NCBI RefSeq assembly: GCF_022539315.1
Contig: NC_066317.1
Span: forward strand, 50,820,435-50,884,434
Source: Serinus canaria
Lineage: Eukaryota > Chordata > Aves > Passeriformes > Fringillidae
Direction: 5' to 3'
DNA length: 64,000 nt
Under the pieces are notes generated by a model, which ran no database searches, was not told the origin of the DNA, and was given only the letters and a program-made list of their open reading frames with translations. Of this stretch, positions 1 through 13,600 are shown one piece after another. Made by a program: the position numbers and the translations under genes. Position 1 is the stretch's first letter. Every line of letters begins with the position of its first letter.

Positions 1-3000
1 AAAATAATTCTTGTTTTGAGCATCCCTGAATTATTAGTTTTCATTTGCAAAACTTTAGGTTTAGACAATTCTTAGTTACATATTTTTTCATTTACAGAGA
101 TTTACAGGGAAACTTTCAGTGCACAGACCCCAAAGAAAGGATGAGTCATAATTTTTGTTATTTCTGTCTAACAACATTGTAAACACTTCTCTCTGGACTC
201 CAGCTCCTCAGGAAAAATTAAAATCTTAGAGCAGAGTTTGATAAATCAGCATTTTGTCAGGGAAGAAAAAACATTTCTTCAATAGAAAAATTTCAACACT
301 TTAATTAAGGTGACTTGTGTTCAGACAGGAATTAGAAATGGTCTCAAGTTCTTTCCATTCCAACTGCTTGCCTTCTGTTTGAGCCTGTGTGTGTGTGTAA
401 CATAGAAGCCTGAACTGCTATGAAAAATTGTCCTTAAAAAGATCACACTGACACTTAGAAAATATATTGTAGATAATCTTTGTAAGAAAACAGTATTTGA
501 AGTGGTGTTGCATTTTTTTCTCTTGTTCTGCTGAAAGGGAAGACGCTTTTCAAAGGGAAAACCCATGGATTTACTTCTTCATAAAATTTAATGCATGAAT
601 TTTTGTAAACTAAGGTGAATGTCAAAATGTACATTTAATTGCACAGTGGAAGTCTGGTACTGGATTATGTCTAGCAGAACAGGTCCAGATGAAAGCATAG
701 GTCTAACACCATCTTCACTTTATTACACTTCATACTTCACAAAGGGTGAACAGAAATCCTTTCAGCTTTGTAAATGATTTTTCTTTTTTATTGTTGTCTT
801 CCTTTGCAAAAAATAAAATAATTAACACAGAATTAGAGGAAGAATAGCAGTTAGTAAAAAATAAAAAATTAAAATAAGATATAACTAAAATTATAAAGGA
901 TACTGTTGAGACATTGCTGAAAAACTGTCCAAAACTCCTTAAGACCAATGCATTAAAAAGCAAGAATTCTTTATTAGAGAACCAGATGTACAAGGGTATA
1001 TTGCCATCAAATTTGTGCAGAAAAAGTACAGGAAAAGCTGTAGGTCCCTCTGGTGGTCTCTACTCATCCTAGATCTTAGAGTTATTCCTGATCATTTGAT
1101 TCCCAAATATGGAGCTGAGTTGGCATACCTGGTGTGATTCATTGTTTTCCAAGACCCTTCTTGGTCAATGTTGAACATGATCCTACAAAATAAGCATTGT
1201 GTTTTTCCCACCAGGTGAGCAAATAATTCTTCGTCTGGCTACAGAGAGACATGCTAGAAAAGGCAGAAGTGATAGGTTTCATAGCCATCAGGTTCTCTTT
1301 CAAATGTGAAAAATCCAAAAATCTTTCACTGCTTATACAGACCCACAAGAAATAACACATTTCCCTCATTTAACTAATAAAGCATGTTTTCTGGTTTTAT
1401 TTTAGGATTAGGCATACTTAGTTGTCACTTAGACACTTTAATAAGGAATACTTGAGGAAACACAGAGAACTGAAGATGAGATATACTTGATGTTTTTATT
1501 CCTACATACAATGCTGGAAAAGATAAGCTGTATTTTATGCCTGGCTAGAGGCTCCATTGTAAAAGCTTGGCCTTACAAAAAAAGAGAGTAGTATTTACTC
1601 AGATAAAAAAACTTCCCTTAATTCTTTCTTAAGAGAATGGAGAGAGAAGTTGTATAATTTATGTTCTTTCTTCTAGATATTTTTGAAAAGTGTGCTTAAC
1701 AGGAGTATCCTTTAGAACCTTTCTTATTTCTTTTAGAATATGTATATTTATATGGTATATTCCTGATGCTTCATTTTCTTGAGATTAGAATATTTACCTT
1801 TTCCCAAGAATGGACAACTGATGTGAAAGAACTAAGGACTAAGGCCACCAATCCTAACCTTTTCCTATAGTCCCAGCAGATACATCGGGGTCATAATCAT
1901 CACGAAAAACAAATATCCATCATCCCTTCTGTTGGAACTGAGCCATGAAGCTGAATATTTTCTTTTTAGAATACCAAATAACGCTTTTTTTTAGTGAATT
2001 TAGCTTGACCTGTTCACTGGGAAGCAACCACAACCCTGTTTATTGCTGTTTTATTCAGGAAACTAACCTTGGTTTTGCAACTGAAAGATACTTTTTCTGT
2101 ATTTGGCTCCTATCTGAATACATGTTGTCAACCATTCATTCAATTTCTAGACTCAGCTCTACTGCCTGTTTGAGGCATCTTCAAAGGTTTCTAAACATTC
2201 TCCTTTTTCTTTTAATTTTCTTCTATAACTTTCTCCATTTTCTTTCCTTGTGTATATCAAGTTGTTACAACAGCTTGAAAATTCTATTTCTTAATTGCTT
2301 TGGATGATGATACACCATTCTTCAATGACAATTACTTTGGATACAATCTTCCTAACTGTATTTTGCTATAATTAATCTTCACAAAGTTGTGTTTCCTCTC
2401 AAATATGTCTTGAACTCAGAATGTTTGTTTCAGTAAATTTCTGTCTTGCAAAAACCCCATAAATTCAATTAAAATAGAATCAGCTCCTAAACAAGTGTCT
2501 TTTTATTTTTTTGCTCTGTCAAAGTATATTTCTACCTACATCCTTTTGTCTTCATATTCAGATGTCTTGAATACATTATTTTTCACTATGGATGACTCCT
2601 CTGAAGCTCCTGATGCTGTCTAGAGGGTGATTCTGTAAGGGTTATAGGATTGGTAGCATGAAATCTGATCTCTCATGGCAAATCTTGCATTCTTACACTA
2701 CGTAGATCTCATTAGAATGATAATAAATCACTTTCACTCCATGCCCAGAAAATTCTGAAAAATTTGACCTCAGTAGAAAGATCAGGATATATATGTGAAA
2801 GGAAGTGAGGACTAACATGCTACCTGAGAACAAAATCCATATTCAGAGTGGAAGGAAATAGCCTGCTGCCCCACATCTTGGAGGCAAGCATCTCAACATC
2901 CTTTGGAATCCTTAGCAATTTTCTTTTTTTCTGCAGTGCCACATTTCATAGATTCTAGTAGTGATTGCGAAGTGTAACTCCACTGGTCACAAATTGATTT

Positions 3001-5237
3001 ATTTAGTTCAGAAAAAAGTTAATTCTATGTTACTCAGTTTAAAAAATTGGGATTATTTTTAAAATGTATAATTTAATGAAAGTACTTTACTTTTCTAATG
3101 ACACCTAAGATTCCCAACTGTACTGTAGAGTTCCACTGTATGCTTTACTGTAAAAATAACAGTATTTCACATGACTTTAAAAGTGGTGTTTTGAAAATAC
3201 TTATTTCATTGATCACAGCTACAGCAGTTGATTTCAATTAAAGTAGCAAAAACTGGTCAACAAGGAAAGAAATAGAATATTTTATTTCATTTGTATTTTA
3301 AGTACATTATTTGGGTGACTGTCTGTATTTTTCTTTTAGAGAAACAGGACAAAAGAATAGTCTTAATTTTATTTTACAGTGCTCTAGGAAAATACTTCTA
3401 TCTGTTAACTGAAGATTATTTTAAGAGAGAGGCAAAGTGGAAGATATTTTATAAGCAAAACTATTTTTCTAGGAATTTTTTTGTCCTCTTCCATTCATTG
3501 AGAAGAGATTAGAATGAAACTACTATATTTATAAACAGTAATAATAATGAAATAGATTCCCCTAATCTGTATCCAATAAAATATATGTGGAACATGGAAA
3601 TTATCTCTTTCAATTTCTTTCCACTTCTATTTTTCCTTTTCTTCTTTCCTGCCTTTCCTTAGTTATGATTACCAGAACATTGTCCTGCAATGAAAGAGAA
3701 GGTTTAATATAGTTCAGAAATAATTAAATGGATACTGAAATGCTAATAATTTTCTAGTTCTTAATCTTACTTTCTAGAAAGTAATAATTTAAGATACACT
3801 TTATCAAACTAGGTTTTCTTATTTTTTTGTACTAATATAAACAGGTTACAGATTATGTGGATTCTTTCTTGAAGCTCCTAAGTTATCTTTTGAATGCAAA
3901 ATTAGGAATTCAAATCTTAGAGGCAGAGAACAGAATTTTAGATGCTAAGGAGCCAAGAATGATAATAAGGCTCTTTGTGCTGAGGCCTATTTTTTCTCAT
4001 TTCTTGCATCTGTTTCATTTTAGAAATACTTCTTTCATTTTCATATATGTGCATTTCAATATCTCCACATAGCATGGTATTTGAGTGTCTCCCAAACATG
4101 AATTTAGGAGGTTCCTGTGAGTTCCTTTCATTTTACATCTGTAGAAATGAGAAACCCATAACAATATTAAGGCCTGAAATACTCTAGGTAAAAATGTTGA
4201 TATTCTGAATCTTAGAACTCTGACAAACAGTATATTAGAAACTGTCATTTGGTTCCATATTGGGTTTTTTAATAAATAATTTAATGTATCGTGGAATATT
4301 CCACGTTCTCAGAAAGGTGGGGTTGCTGTTCAAAGGGAGAATTTATAGGAACATCAAGGCCAAACGTCAAAGGTTATTAAAAACAGTTTTTCAAAGTTTT
4401 CTCAGCTCTGCAGTTGTATTCCCAGTTGTTCCAGCCTTGGGAAAGAAGGAATAATGCAAAAAGACTTTGCTTCTTTTGCTTTACAATTTTTTATTTACTT
4501 CATATCAAAATATCATTCTATGTATTACAGCTTGACTCCATTACTGAATCTACTTTGACTGGGTATTTTGCATTGATGTTAGATTTGTATGACCTTTCTG
4601 AACAAGACATTCTGCTTAATCTTACATTTGAGTTGGAGTGTTTTCTCCTTTCCTTTTTAAATTTTTAATTCCAAATGTCATATAATCAAATTTTTTGTCA
4701 AAGAATGTAAAATGACCTGGAAACTGAGCAATGGGATTAACCAAAAGACCCTAAAAATCATGTTTGAATACATAACCAGGGCAACTGGTCATCCTGCAGT
4801 CATAGAAAATACAAATATCTTTATGTATAAAAGTTTCATAATTAGTGTCTAAATAAATTTCAAATTCCTTTAAAAACAAAATGCTTCTAGAATTAATGCA
4901 TACCTTTTGTAATATTATTTCAAAAGTTATAATAAAATACAATTAAATTAATGAAACCTCATTATTTTAAGTAATAAAATAATGTATTATTATGTTCAAT
5001 GGATTATATTTATTATATCTATTATTATAGCTAATATTATGTACTAGTTAGTGCAAATTATCACACAACTTCGTTTGATTTAGTATTTACCTGCTGACAG
5101 TGTGGCTCTATATGTTTACAGTTTGTAAGAACAATGTTATTTGCTTTCTGATTACACATTTTCTCTCTAGGAATATCTTTCATGATTAGAAATATTCACT
5201 GAGTTCATATATTATTTATCTATTATTCGTTTAAATC
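1..5237. other. AT-rich non-coding DNA, no recognised element
   Basis: No repeat family, RNA gene or coding exon was recognised here. The open frames are short, hydrophobic or low-complexity, and have no recognisable domain. Short A and T runs are common, as expected for AT-rich avian intergenic or intronic DNA. Old, unrecognisable repeat remnants cannot be excluded by eye. Confidence 0.6.
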
Positions 5238-5595
5238 ATCTCCAGACTACACAACCCCAGCTCCCTCAGCTGCTCTTCATGAGCTGTTTCCCAGACTCTT
5301 CCCCTGCTCTGCTGCCCTTCCTGGGGCTCGCTCCAGCCTCTCAGTGTCTTTCCTGAAGTGAGGGGCCCAGAACTGGACACAGGGTTTGAGGTGTGGCCTC
5401 CCCAGTGCTGAGGACTGTGGGACAATCACTGTTCTGGTCCTGCTGGCCACACTACTCCTGATGCAGTCCAGGATGACATTGGGCTTTTGGCCAGCTGGAC
5501 ACACCACTGGCCCATATCCAGATAGCTCTCCCAGGTCCCTTTTCTTTCTCTGCACTTGTATGGTAGAAACAGTGTTCTTTTACAGAGCTGCTTGA
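5238..5595 (-). mobile_element. CR1 LINE fragment (3' part of ORF2, 5'-truncated)
   Basis: The plus strand reads as the reverse complement of CR1. It contains the usual run of phrases: CTCCAGACTACACAACCCCAG, then GTGAGGGGCCCAGAACTG, then CTGCTGGCCACACTACTCCTG. On the minus strand this encodes the C-terminal part of the CR1 reverse transcriptase region, visible around SSVASRTR and SALGRPHL, where family members usually have SALVRPHLEYC. The frame is broken and both ends are truncated, so it is a dead copy. The CR1 3' end with its short octamer-like tail is absent. Confidence 0.88.
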
Positions 5596-8068
5596 AGATG
5601 AAACTTTGAAGCATCATGAAGATTGTTTGTGTACAGATGAGAGAAACAAAAATTTACTGAACCAAGTCTTATTCTTGAACAAAGTATTACTTTTTTGCTA
5701 CTTTTTTAGAAAGTAGGGGGAAAAGAGAAAAAAATCCCTAACAAAATGAAAAGGTCATAGTATTTTTTTTCCCTCACTGCAAGTAACTTCTAGTTTAACA
5801 TAGCAAGTCAAATCATATCAAGGATAATAAAGAGACAGGGGAATAAATTCATTTTCACACCATACGGTAAATATTTCAAAGATGTATTATTCTGGCAACA
5901 CTGACAGCTTCTTTTTCTGCAGCAAGAAAAGAAATGTGACCTTGTAACAATTATTTCCTTCATTGTCAGGGCATAACATTGCATAAGGAATTTCTTTAGT
6001 AATTATGTTTGATGACTCCTAAAATACCAGCCAAGCACTATTTTGTTAGTGCAAAAATGTAGCAAGAGAATTTAAGGACAGAAAGAAAGTACTAGATATT
6101 CTGTAAGTATTCAAGTTATAATTCATCCTTTTTCAGATTGTAGATGTTATTTGGAAGATTATAGATTGTTCTCAAGTACTTGAAAATTATTGGAAATGCT
6201 GTGGTTATTTACTGGTGGACAGAGCAAAAAGATCCCAGACCATGAGCAAAGTGGTAGCTCTCACCACTGCTTTAGAGGCCGCCAAATTTCATCAGTGAAA
6301 GGATTACAAGCAGGCCTTTAGGGTTGAGTAAAATTTACAAGGTATTATGATCACAGTCTTATGAGTTTCATAAAGTTTTAAAGAATATGTAGTACACATT
6401 AAATCCCCAAAAGTGACTTTATTGTCTTGCTAACACTAATCTGGGCATGTACCACTTTAGAAATAATGTACATATTGCAAGAGTACTGACTGGCAATGAA
6501 GAAATACCTAAGTTATCTCAGGCATGGATACCTAACTAACACTGGCATAGGTGTCAGCAAGAATAAAAGTAAATGAGCCTGCCCTAAGAGCTGTGTATCA
6601 GGTTAGATTCTACTCCAGCTGAGATGCTATTTAGGTCTAGTTTGGATTGGTCTTCATAGCACTACATTGCTCCAATTGTTGTGCAGATAAGTACTAAATG
6701 AGAAACTAATCGACTGCAATGTGCTACTCATGTTTCTCTGTGGGGTGTTGTTTCAGTCTGTGAGCAACATCTTGCCATAAAGAAGCAAGAGTTGAGACAA
6801 GGTACAGGTACTATTTCCAGGGCTATCACAGCTGCATGTGAGAAGAGAAGCAGGGGAGTAATATATTAAGCAGAATCACACTGAGCAGCATTACTACCTA
6901 GAATTCCTACCTAGAAATTTCTGGAGAAATCCTCTTTTTCCACGCCTTTAATCTGCCTGGCAGGCAATGAACCCATAGCAAATTTCAAAATGTGTTCTGC
7001 TTGACTCATGAATATTCAGCTACTTTCTTGACAATGAATTATGTAAGTTTGTGAAGAAAACTTTGCTCCTCTGTTTTTTGAACATGAGGTGGGGAAACAT
7101 GTAAAACTACCAGTCAAATACCTTTCAAAACTATTATTTTTTTTTTAGAAATCATAAGAAATATAAATCAAGACCGTTGATCCATAGAAGTTCAGATATT
7201 TAGAAGGAATAAAAAAGACCTATAATTACATTTGTTCTACACAAAAGCCAATATTCAATGATAATAATTAATAGATCCAACACACAAATAAAAAAGGACA
7301 GAAAAAATAATGAAATATAAAGAAACATGATGAAAGACAACCCTCCATAAATAAGAGTGAGTGCAGAATAAACTACTAATTGTAAATGAATAAAATATAA
7401 CTATGGAGTTTTCTGGTTCATATTCAGTTACAGTATTTATCTCTATTTTCACAACAAGAAAAAAAAATAGATCTTACATATTCTTAAAATTCCTCAGGTA
7501 TTTTTGTCACTGTATTTTTAACTTTTTATGTTAACCAGATCGTATGTTTTAATATTCAAATAAATTTATCTATAGGAGACAAAATTACTTATCTTCAAAT
7601 TCGGACCAGCCAAACTTGAAGTTCTTAAAGATGCAGAGAAAGTAAAGTTCTATTATTTGGTAGAGCCTGTTTTCAAAAGAATAACTGTGAGATTCAAGAA
7701 GTGAGTAGAAAAGAGAAGTCGCATACAGCAGAAAGTTCCACCACCCATGATGATGACACAGTACTCCAAGAAATCTTTCTCTATTCATGAGTGATAATAC
7801 ATATAGATTTTCCTCTCCATATTCTTTCTAATTCTATTGCCATGTATTTGGAAGAGATCCTTGCTTTTAAATTTTCTTTTTATTTTAATCCTAATTAATT
7901 TGCTGCAGTATTTTCATCTTCACTAATGGATTCATGATTATTCAGTGAATTAAAAAAAAAAAAGAGAGAGTATGACTTTGTCCAATGAAGTTTCTAAAAC
8001 CCAGTCAGTTTTTCCTGTCTTCCTTCACTGAGTCAATTATAATTGATTTTTTTTTTTTTAATTTGAAG
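5596..8068. other. AT-rich non-coding DNA
   Basis: No gene or recognised repeat was seen. The stretch has scattered A or T homopolymers, including about 12 bases of T just before the CR1 at 8069. The open frames on the minus strand near 7255-7788 are short and show no domain. Confidence 0.55.
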
Positions 8069-9003
8069 CACATCACAGAATTACACAATGGCTAAAGTTG
8101 GAAGGGACCACAGTGGGTCATCCGGTCCAAACTCCCTGCTAGACCACATGGCACAGGAATGTGTCCAGACAATTCTTGATTATCTCCAGTGAGGGAGAAT
8201 CCACAACATCTCTGGCCAACCTGTTCCAGTGCTTGGTCACTCACACAGGAAAAAAGTTCTTCCTCAAATTCAGGTGGAAGTTCCTGTGCATCAGTTTCTG
8301 CCCTTTGCCTTGGGCCCTGTTGCTTGGCACCACCAAGAAGAGCCTGACCCCATGCTCTTGACATCCCCCCTTTAGATATTTAAACCCATTGCTGAGATCC
8401 CTTTTCAGTCATGTCTTCTTGAGGCTGAGCTGGCCCAACTCTCAGCCTTTCCTTGTGACAGAGATGCTCCAGTCACCCAGTTGTCCTTGTTGTCCTGAGC
8501 TGGACCCACCCCGGAGCTGCATGTCTCTCTTGTCCTAAGGAGCCCAGAGCTGGAGACAGAACTACAGATGTGGCTTCAGCAGGGCTGAGTAGAGGGGCAG
8601 GATCACCTCCCTGACCTGCTGGCAATGCTCTTCCTAGTGCACCCCAGGGTGCATTGGCCTGGAAGGCCACAAGGACACTGGCTCATGGACAGCTTGCTGT
8701 CCACCAGGACTGCCAGATCCTTCTCCACAGACCTGCTTCCCAACAGGTCTTTCCCTGGCCTGTACTGGTGCAAGGGATTGCTCTTCCTCAGGTGGTGGAC
8801 AGCAAGCTGTCCATGGGAGAATTATCTGCTCAGAGCTATAAATCCTCTCATGTTCCAATGTAACCTGTATTTGCCACTGCTGAATTTCAGGAAGTTCTTC
8901 TGTGTCCATCTCTCCAATCTATCCAGGTCCTTCTGAAGGGCTGTGCAGCACTCTGGGGTCTTGGCCGCTTCTCCCAGTTTTGTATCATCCGTGAACACCC
9001 TGA
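8069..9003 (-). mobile_element. CR1 LINE fragment with an internal foreign insertion
   Basis: The CR1 3' end is recognisable at 8069-8130, where the plus strand reads CACAGAATTACACAATGGCT followed by GTTGGAAGGGACCACAG. The remainder continues collinearly through the 3' untranslated part into the end of ORF2. Orientation is minus. Collinearity breaks at about 8796-8867. There the expected CR1 segment (compare GGTGCAGGACCCTGCA in the copy near 45.5 kb) is replaced by about 72 bp unrelated to CR1. The element resumes at about 8868 with TATTTGCCACTGCTGAATTT. It ends near 9003 within a phrase typical of the CR1 coding region. Confidence 0.9.
8796..8867. other. Composite templated insertion inside CR1
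   Basis: Bases 8796-8815 are the exact reverse complement of 8684-8703 in the same CR1. Bases 8815-8867 match 10323-10375 in direct orientation with one mismatch in 53 (C at 8850, A at 10358). The two pieces meet at the GGG of CCATGGG. The segment replaces roughly 14 bp of normal CR1 sequence. This is the pattern expected of a polymerase switching template twice; that mechanism is inference. Confidence 0.75.
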
Positions 9004-9782
9004 GTAACCAAAGGAAAAACTGATGTTAACATCAAAAGATGGAAAACCATTTTCCCTTTGTGAGAAATGAATATTCCAAACTGAAAATGGTATAAAATTT
9101 TGGGCATATCAATGTGCCCATATAAAATATGTTTTCACCAATAGGCAAGATAGGAATATAGAATAACCAGGATAATCATTCCTATTTTATAATAGGATTT
9201 TTTAAATTATTATTAATTTTAAAATTTTTTTTACATTTTTTAAATAGGAACTTTTTTAAAACAAAAATCAGAAAAGTACACAATATAGTTGGTAACTCCA
9301 GATGGTTCTTGCTTGTTCATTTTTTTTTAACACAAATGTGAAAATGAAGTTCCTCATACAGGAACAAGAGAAATACAGCAAAGTAGCCAGGATAATGAGG
9401 TATATTAGTTACAGGAATCACAAACATTTTAAAGGCTAGAAGGTAGGCAGCAACAGTAAACTAGGATGTACAAAAAGCACATTATAAATGACCATCTTAA
9501 GACCTTCTGTGGTGCTGCTGGTAGTGTAATCTGCATTAATTTTGGGGTTTTTTATATTTTCCTGTTTAAACCTATACCCTAACTAGCTTAGTCCTTATCA
9601 CAATTGTACTTTAAATACAAAGTTTGTCTATTCATAATGAAGTCCTGCTTTCTATGATTATGTGACTACTAATATTGACTTATTTTCAAGTATAAAACTG
9701 ATACTACTTATATCATTTATATTATCTTTAGATAGATAATATCTTCTGGTTCACCTTTTTGGAAAATATTCAGAAAGAAATA

Positions 9783-9811
9783 TTCAGTACCCCTGTAACA
9801 GGGGTACTGAA
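9783..9811. repeat. 29-bp near-perfect palindrome
   Basis: The left arm TTCAGTACCCCTGT (9783-9796) and right arm ACAGGGGTACTGAA (9798-9811) are exact reverse complements separated by a single A. It could extrude a 14-bp stem. No recognised gene, terminator context or transposon end is adjacent. Confidence 0.9.
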
Positions 9812-10322
9812 CTGATTTATTAGTTTTTTAATCTTCTATACTTTAATAGCTTCTAGAAGCAGAATTTTATTTGATTTAGTTCAAATTGTTCAAATTATTA
9901 ATCTTAGCTTTATTTTAGCCAATTCCACACAAAAAATATGAGAAGTTCCTGTCATCCAAAAAATAATTCTTTACTGTTGTTTGCTTGTTTTTTAATATAC
10001 TGTAGTGTATGAATTCTGTCTGTCCTTAAATGTAAAGTTTTCTTCCTAACCAATAGCAGTGTGGCTCTTTTACCAACTAATTTGGTATGTGATATATCAC
10101 ATTGTGATTCTCCACTGGTATCACAGTGAATTTGTACTGCTCACAGTAGTTGCTATTATAACCTGCTTGGCCTCTTGAGAGATTCATTGATTCATTTTCT
10201 TTTCCCAGACTGTTCTCAGATTGTCAGTATTGTTTCTTAATCTAGTTCATATGGACAGTGAAATTCTCTGTGGTTTAGCTTTCTCACACAAAGATATGTG
10301 CAGCCAGCCACATAGAAATCCA

Positions 10323-10375
10323 GGGAGAATTATCTGCTCAGAGCTATAAATCCTCTAATGTTCCAATGTAACCTG
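10323..10375 (+). repeat. Second copy of the 53-bp segment found in the 8.8-kb CR1
   Basis: This is nearly identical to 8815-8867, with one difference in 53 bp. Here the segment sits in sequence with no recognised repeat on either side. In the 8.8-kb copy it interrupts a CR1. This copy is therefore the likely donor and the CR1 copy the recipient. Confidence 0.8.
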
Positions 10376-10642
10376 GTATAATGGAGATGCTGAAACAACC
10401 TGTATCTATTGTATTGTTTTATAGCCATTCACACTGGAGGTCCTTTTCTGTTTCAATATCTAGATCAGTGCCCTCCATATGTAAGAAAGAGGAATTAAAA
10501 ATGTGCTTTCACACAAACCAGCAATTCAAATCACCCATTACACATGATGAAAAAAAAAAAACCCCAAAAAACTATATGTGCAATATAAGTAAATATTCTA
10601 GCTGTGGCTGTGTGCAATTTAGCAAGAAGTATGAGAAAATAG

Positions 10643-10687
10643 GTAGAAATCCATGGAGCAAAATAGTAGAAATCCATGGAGCAAAAG
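10643..10687. repeat. Two-unit tandem duplication
   Basis: The unit GTAGAAATCCATGGAGCAAAA occurs twice, starting at 10643 and 10666 (period 23 bp). It has no associated gene. Confidence 0.85.
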
Positions 10688-13600
10688 ATTATAAGGATCT
10701 CAACCCACATATGCAAATGTTTTGGAGATGCTTTTTTTAAGCTTATGTATTATAGCCCTGTTGAAACTTCTTGGAACAATTCTTTCAAATTATTCTAATC
10801 TAAAAGAAATGTAATTTAATTTTCCCCACTTTAAATTGTTGCTTGAAATTTAAATTTACCTATTTTTTTTTGTTACATTCGTTCTAAAAACAAAAATGCA
10901 AAGGAATACTGTTGATTCTGCTATGTGGTGTAAACTCGAAGAGTAAAAAAACAAGTTTGGAACTGAAAACATAAGGCATCAACTTCAAAAAAGCAAATCA
11001 AATACATTCCTCTCAAGAAATTTCATTGAAACTCTTCCTTATCTGTGTCAGACCTTAAGGTGTCCAAAAATATTGAAGCTAGACATCAGAGGATGTGCAA
11101 CAAAATATGTTAAATTATTTTGTATTCTTTTTAAAGTTCAGTAAATCATGCCTGGATGATACACACTCGACTTTGGCTGATATTTGACTGCCACATGAAT
11201 GAGAATAAATGTGTGAAACACTATAGGCAAGCTTAACCTGGTGTTTAACAAAGCATTCTGTGTTGGCATTTTTCAGCTTTCTTTTTTTCTTATCTCAGTT
11301 TTACTTCTAGTATGAATCTTGACAGAGAAAAAAAAATAGGCTAGCTTTCATTCCTATGAAGTTAGCACGTAGCTGACATAGTATATACAATTCTATAGAG
11401 TTTTGTTTGTCTTTGCTACAAGAAAAATCTTAAATGCACAAACAGGATTGTTTATTAATTTTATAAATTGCAAATGTGTCCAAGCATCTCTGCTGTACAA
11501 GATTTCTCAATTATATAATAATAAATAATTATGGCAAAATATTTCTGATAATTAATCCAAGATAATACAATATTGCTATGAACTACAGGGCACATGAGAA
11601 CATAGTAAATGCCTACTTGTATTTTGATTTAAAGAAATAGTTGGACAGTATTACACACATGTAATTATTTCCTTAGTGGACGACCTCCTCACTTAGATTG
11701 TTCAGCTTCAGCTTTAGATTTAGGTAAGAAATAAATAATGTTTCTGTAGGTAATAATCCTAAACTGCATCAACACTGGAAGCTGAATGTGCTGTGTGAAG
11801 ATCAAATTACAGTCCCCTGCTTCAGAGCAAGGAGATTCATTTGAGAATGCTGAAACATTTACCCTGACTTCTTGGCAGAGACTCAAATAAAATAAAGTAG
11901 GGTGGTTGTGTCTAACCCCAAACACAATTAAGAGAATTGTGGCAATATTCACCCAGAGATGTTTCTGTGAACACAGAAGTGAGGATATAACCATGATAAA
12001 TTTACATTTGATGTAAACAAAAGATCTCAGCCAGTTTCTCAGACACTAACACGTACAAGTTCAGTGTTCTTCTTGGGAATTAGCAAGACCCAGAAAATAT
12101 TTCAATACTGGAAGCTGTTGACCAGAGAATTCATAAGAACCTGATAACTCCTGGTAGTACACAACTACTGATTTACTTCAGGTACCTAATAATGTGCCCA
12201 AAAGAAATGAACTAAAGGACAAGAAAAAGACAAGGTTAAAGTAACAAGACCTGCTTCAGATATATGATTGATATTTTAAACCAGCAAATAGTGCGATTGC
12301 AGGCTGATAAGACTGAAAGAACTAATTTGATGATACAAAAACAACAAAAAAATTGAATCTCAAAATCAAAAATCACATTACAATGCATACCAGAATTGAG
12401 CTCAGTTTTTTATGCTTTATTCTGTAAATTTTAACATATTTTTATCATGGGACTCCAGAGGAATATAAGGAACAGATTTCTTCTCTTTTTTTACTTAGTA
12501 GATTTTTTGGGGACAGCAGTTTGTTTGTTCACTCTTCTACACATGAACTGACCTCATTCTGGTAGAAATTGATGAAAAAGTGCTGTAAAAGCTATCACTC
12601 TCAAAAAAAAAATGCATCAGCTGCACTAAATGTCTGATTATGGAGAAAGATACTCTGTGGAAGATCATGACTGTTAACAGCAGGGACACAGAGAGAAAAT
12701 TTAAAGGTATTAAGCTGACACTGAGTCCATCAGTGTCCCTGAAATTTGATAAATTGCTTTATCTAGGGAAACTGTACAGTACTTGCTGTAACTATTCTTT
12801 AACTTCATAGATAATACAGAGTTCTTTACATATGAAAGTAACAATAGGAAGTAATGCAGTTTATCAGATTGTGTAGATTTCTGTTCTCAGATGTTAAAAT
12901 AACCTAAACCAGCATCTCTCAATCAGGTCAATATTTACAAACTCCAGCAATTATCCTCCTTTATTCCCTAGAACCAGGCCAGCTAAAACCCATCTGTCTG
13001 TCTTTGGATTGCCGTTGTGCTCATCCAGTATAATTATAATTGTGACTTAAGAACAGATTACTCAAATCACAAACCACATGTCAGACTGTCAGTATGCACC
13101 TTTTGCATAGCTCCATGAAAGCTCTGTGCCTTTCTTTCCTTTGGCTGGCTGGACCACCATAATATGTATAATGTGTATAATTGCCAAAAGTGAAAGTAAA
13201 GAAGCTTTTGTGATGCTATTATCAGCTTTTCTCACAGCATTGTAGAATCACATATGCCATTGGTTTTTGTACAATATGTTACACTATAGTTATAGCCTAT
13301 CATGTAATAATATAATTTTGTAGAAATAAAGGTATTAATGTCACAATGTAAGTCAAAAAAAAAAGCTCATATTAGGAATTGTCAATGAAAAATGGAAAGT
13401 TTACTGCATATGTTTTTTTTTTCCTTACAGTAGTACCTTACATTATGCATTAATTGTGCAGTAAAATAATATGAAATATCTTAGCTGACCCTGCGGGACA
13501 TATATCCTGCTGTAATAAATTTCAAGGTTTTATTCAATTTTGAAGTAGATTTAAAGAAAATTTTGAACAACAGTTGCTTATCTGTCTAAAATGTTTCTTG

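Noticed and set aside
1945..2307. 120-codon plus-strand open frame rich in Phe and Leu
   Set aside because: It is typical of T-rich DNA, with no signal peptide design or family match that I can see.
10381..10740. 119-codon plus-strand open frame
   Set aside because: It has no domain, runs through an A-rich tract and a tandem duplication, and starts at the edge of the 53-bp donor segment.
11689..11994. 101-codon minus-strand open frame
   Set aside because: No recognisable motif, and length is compatible with chance in 64 kb read in six frames.
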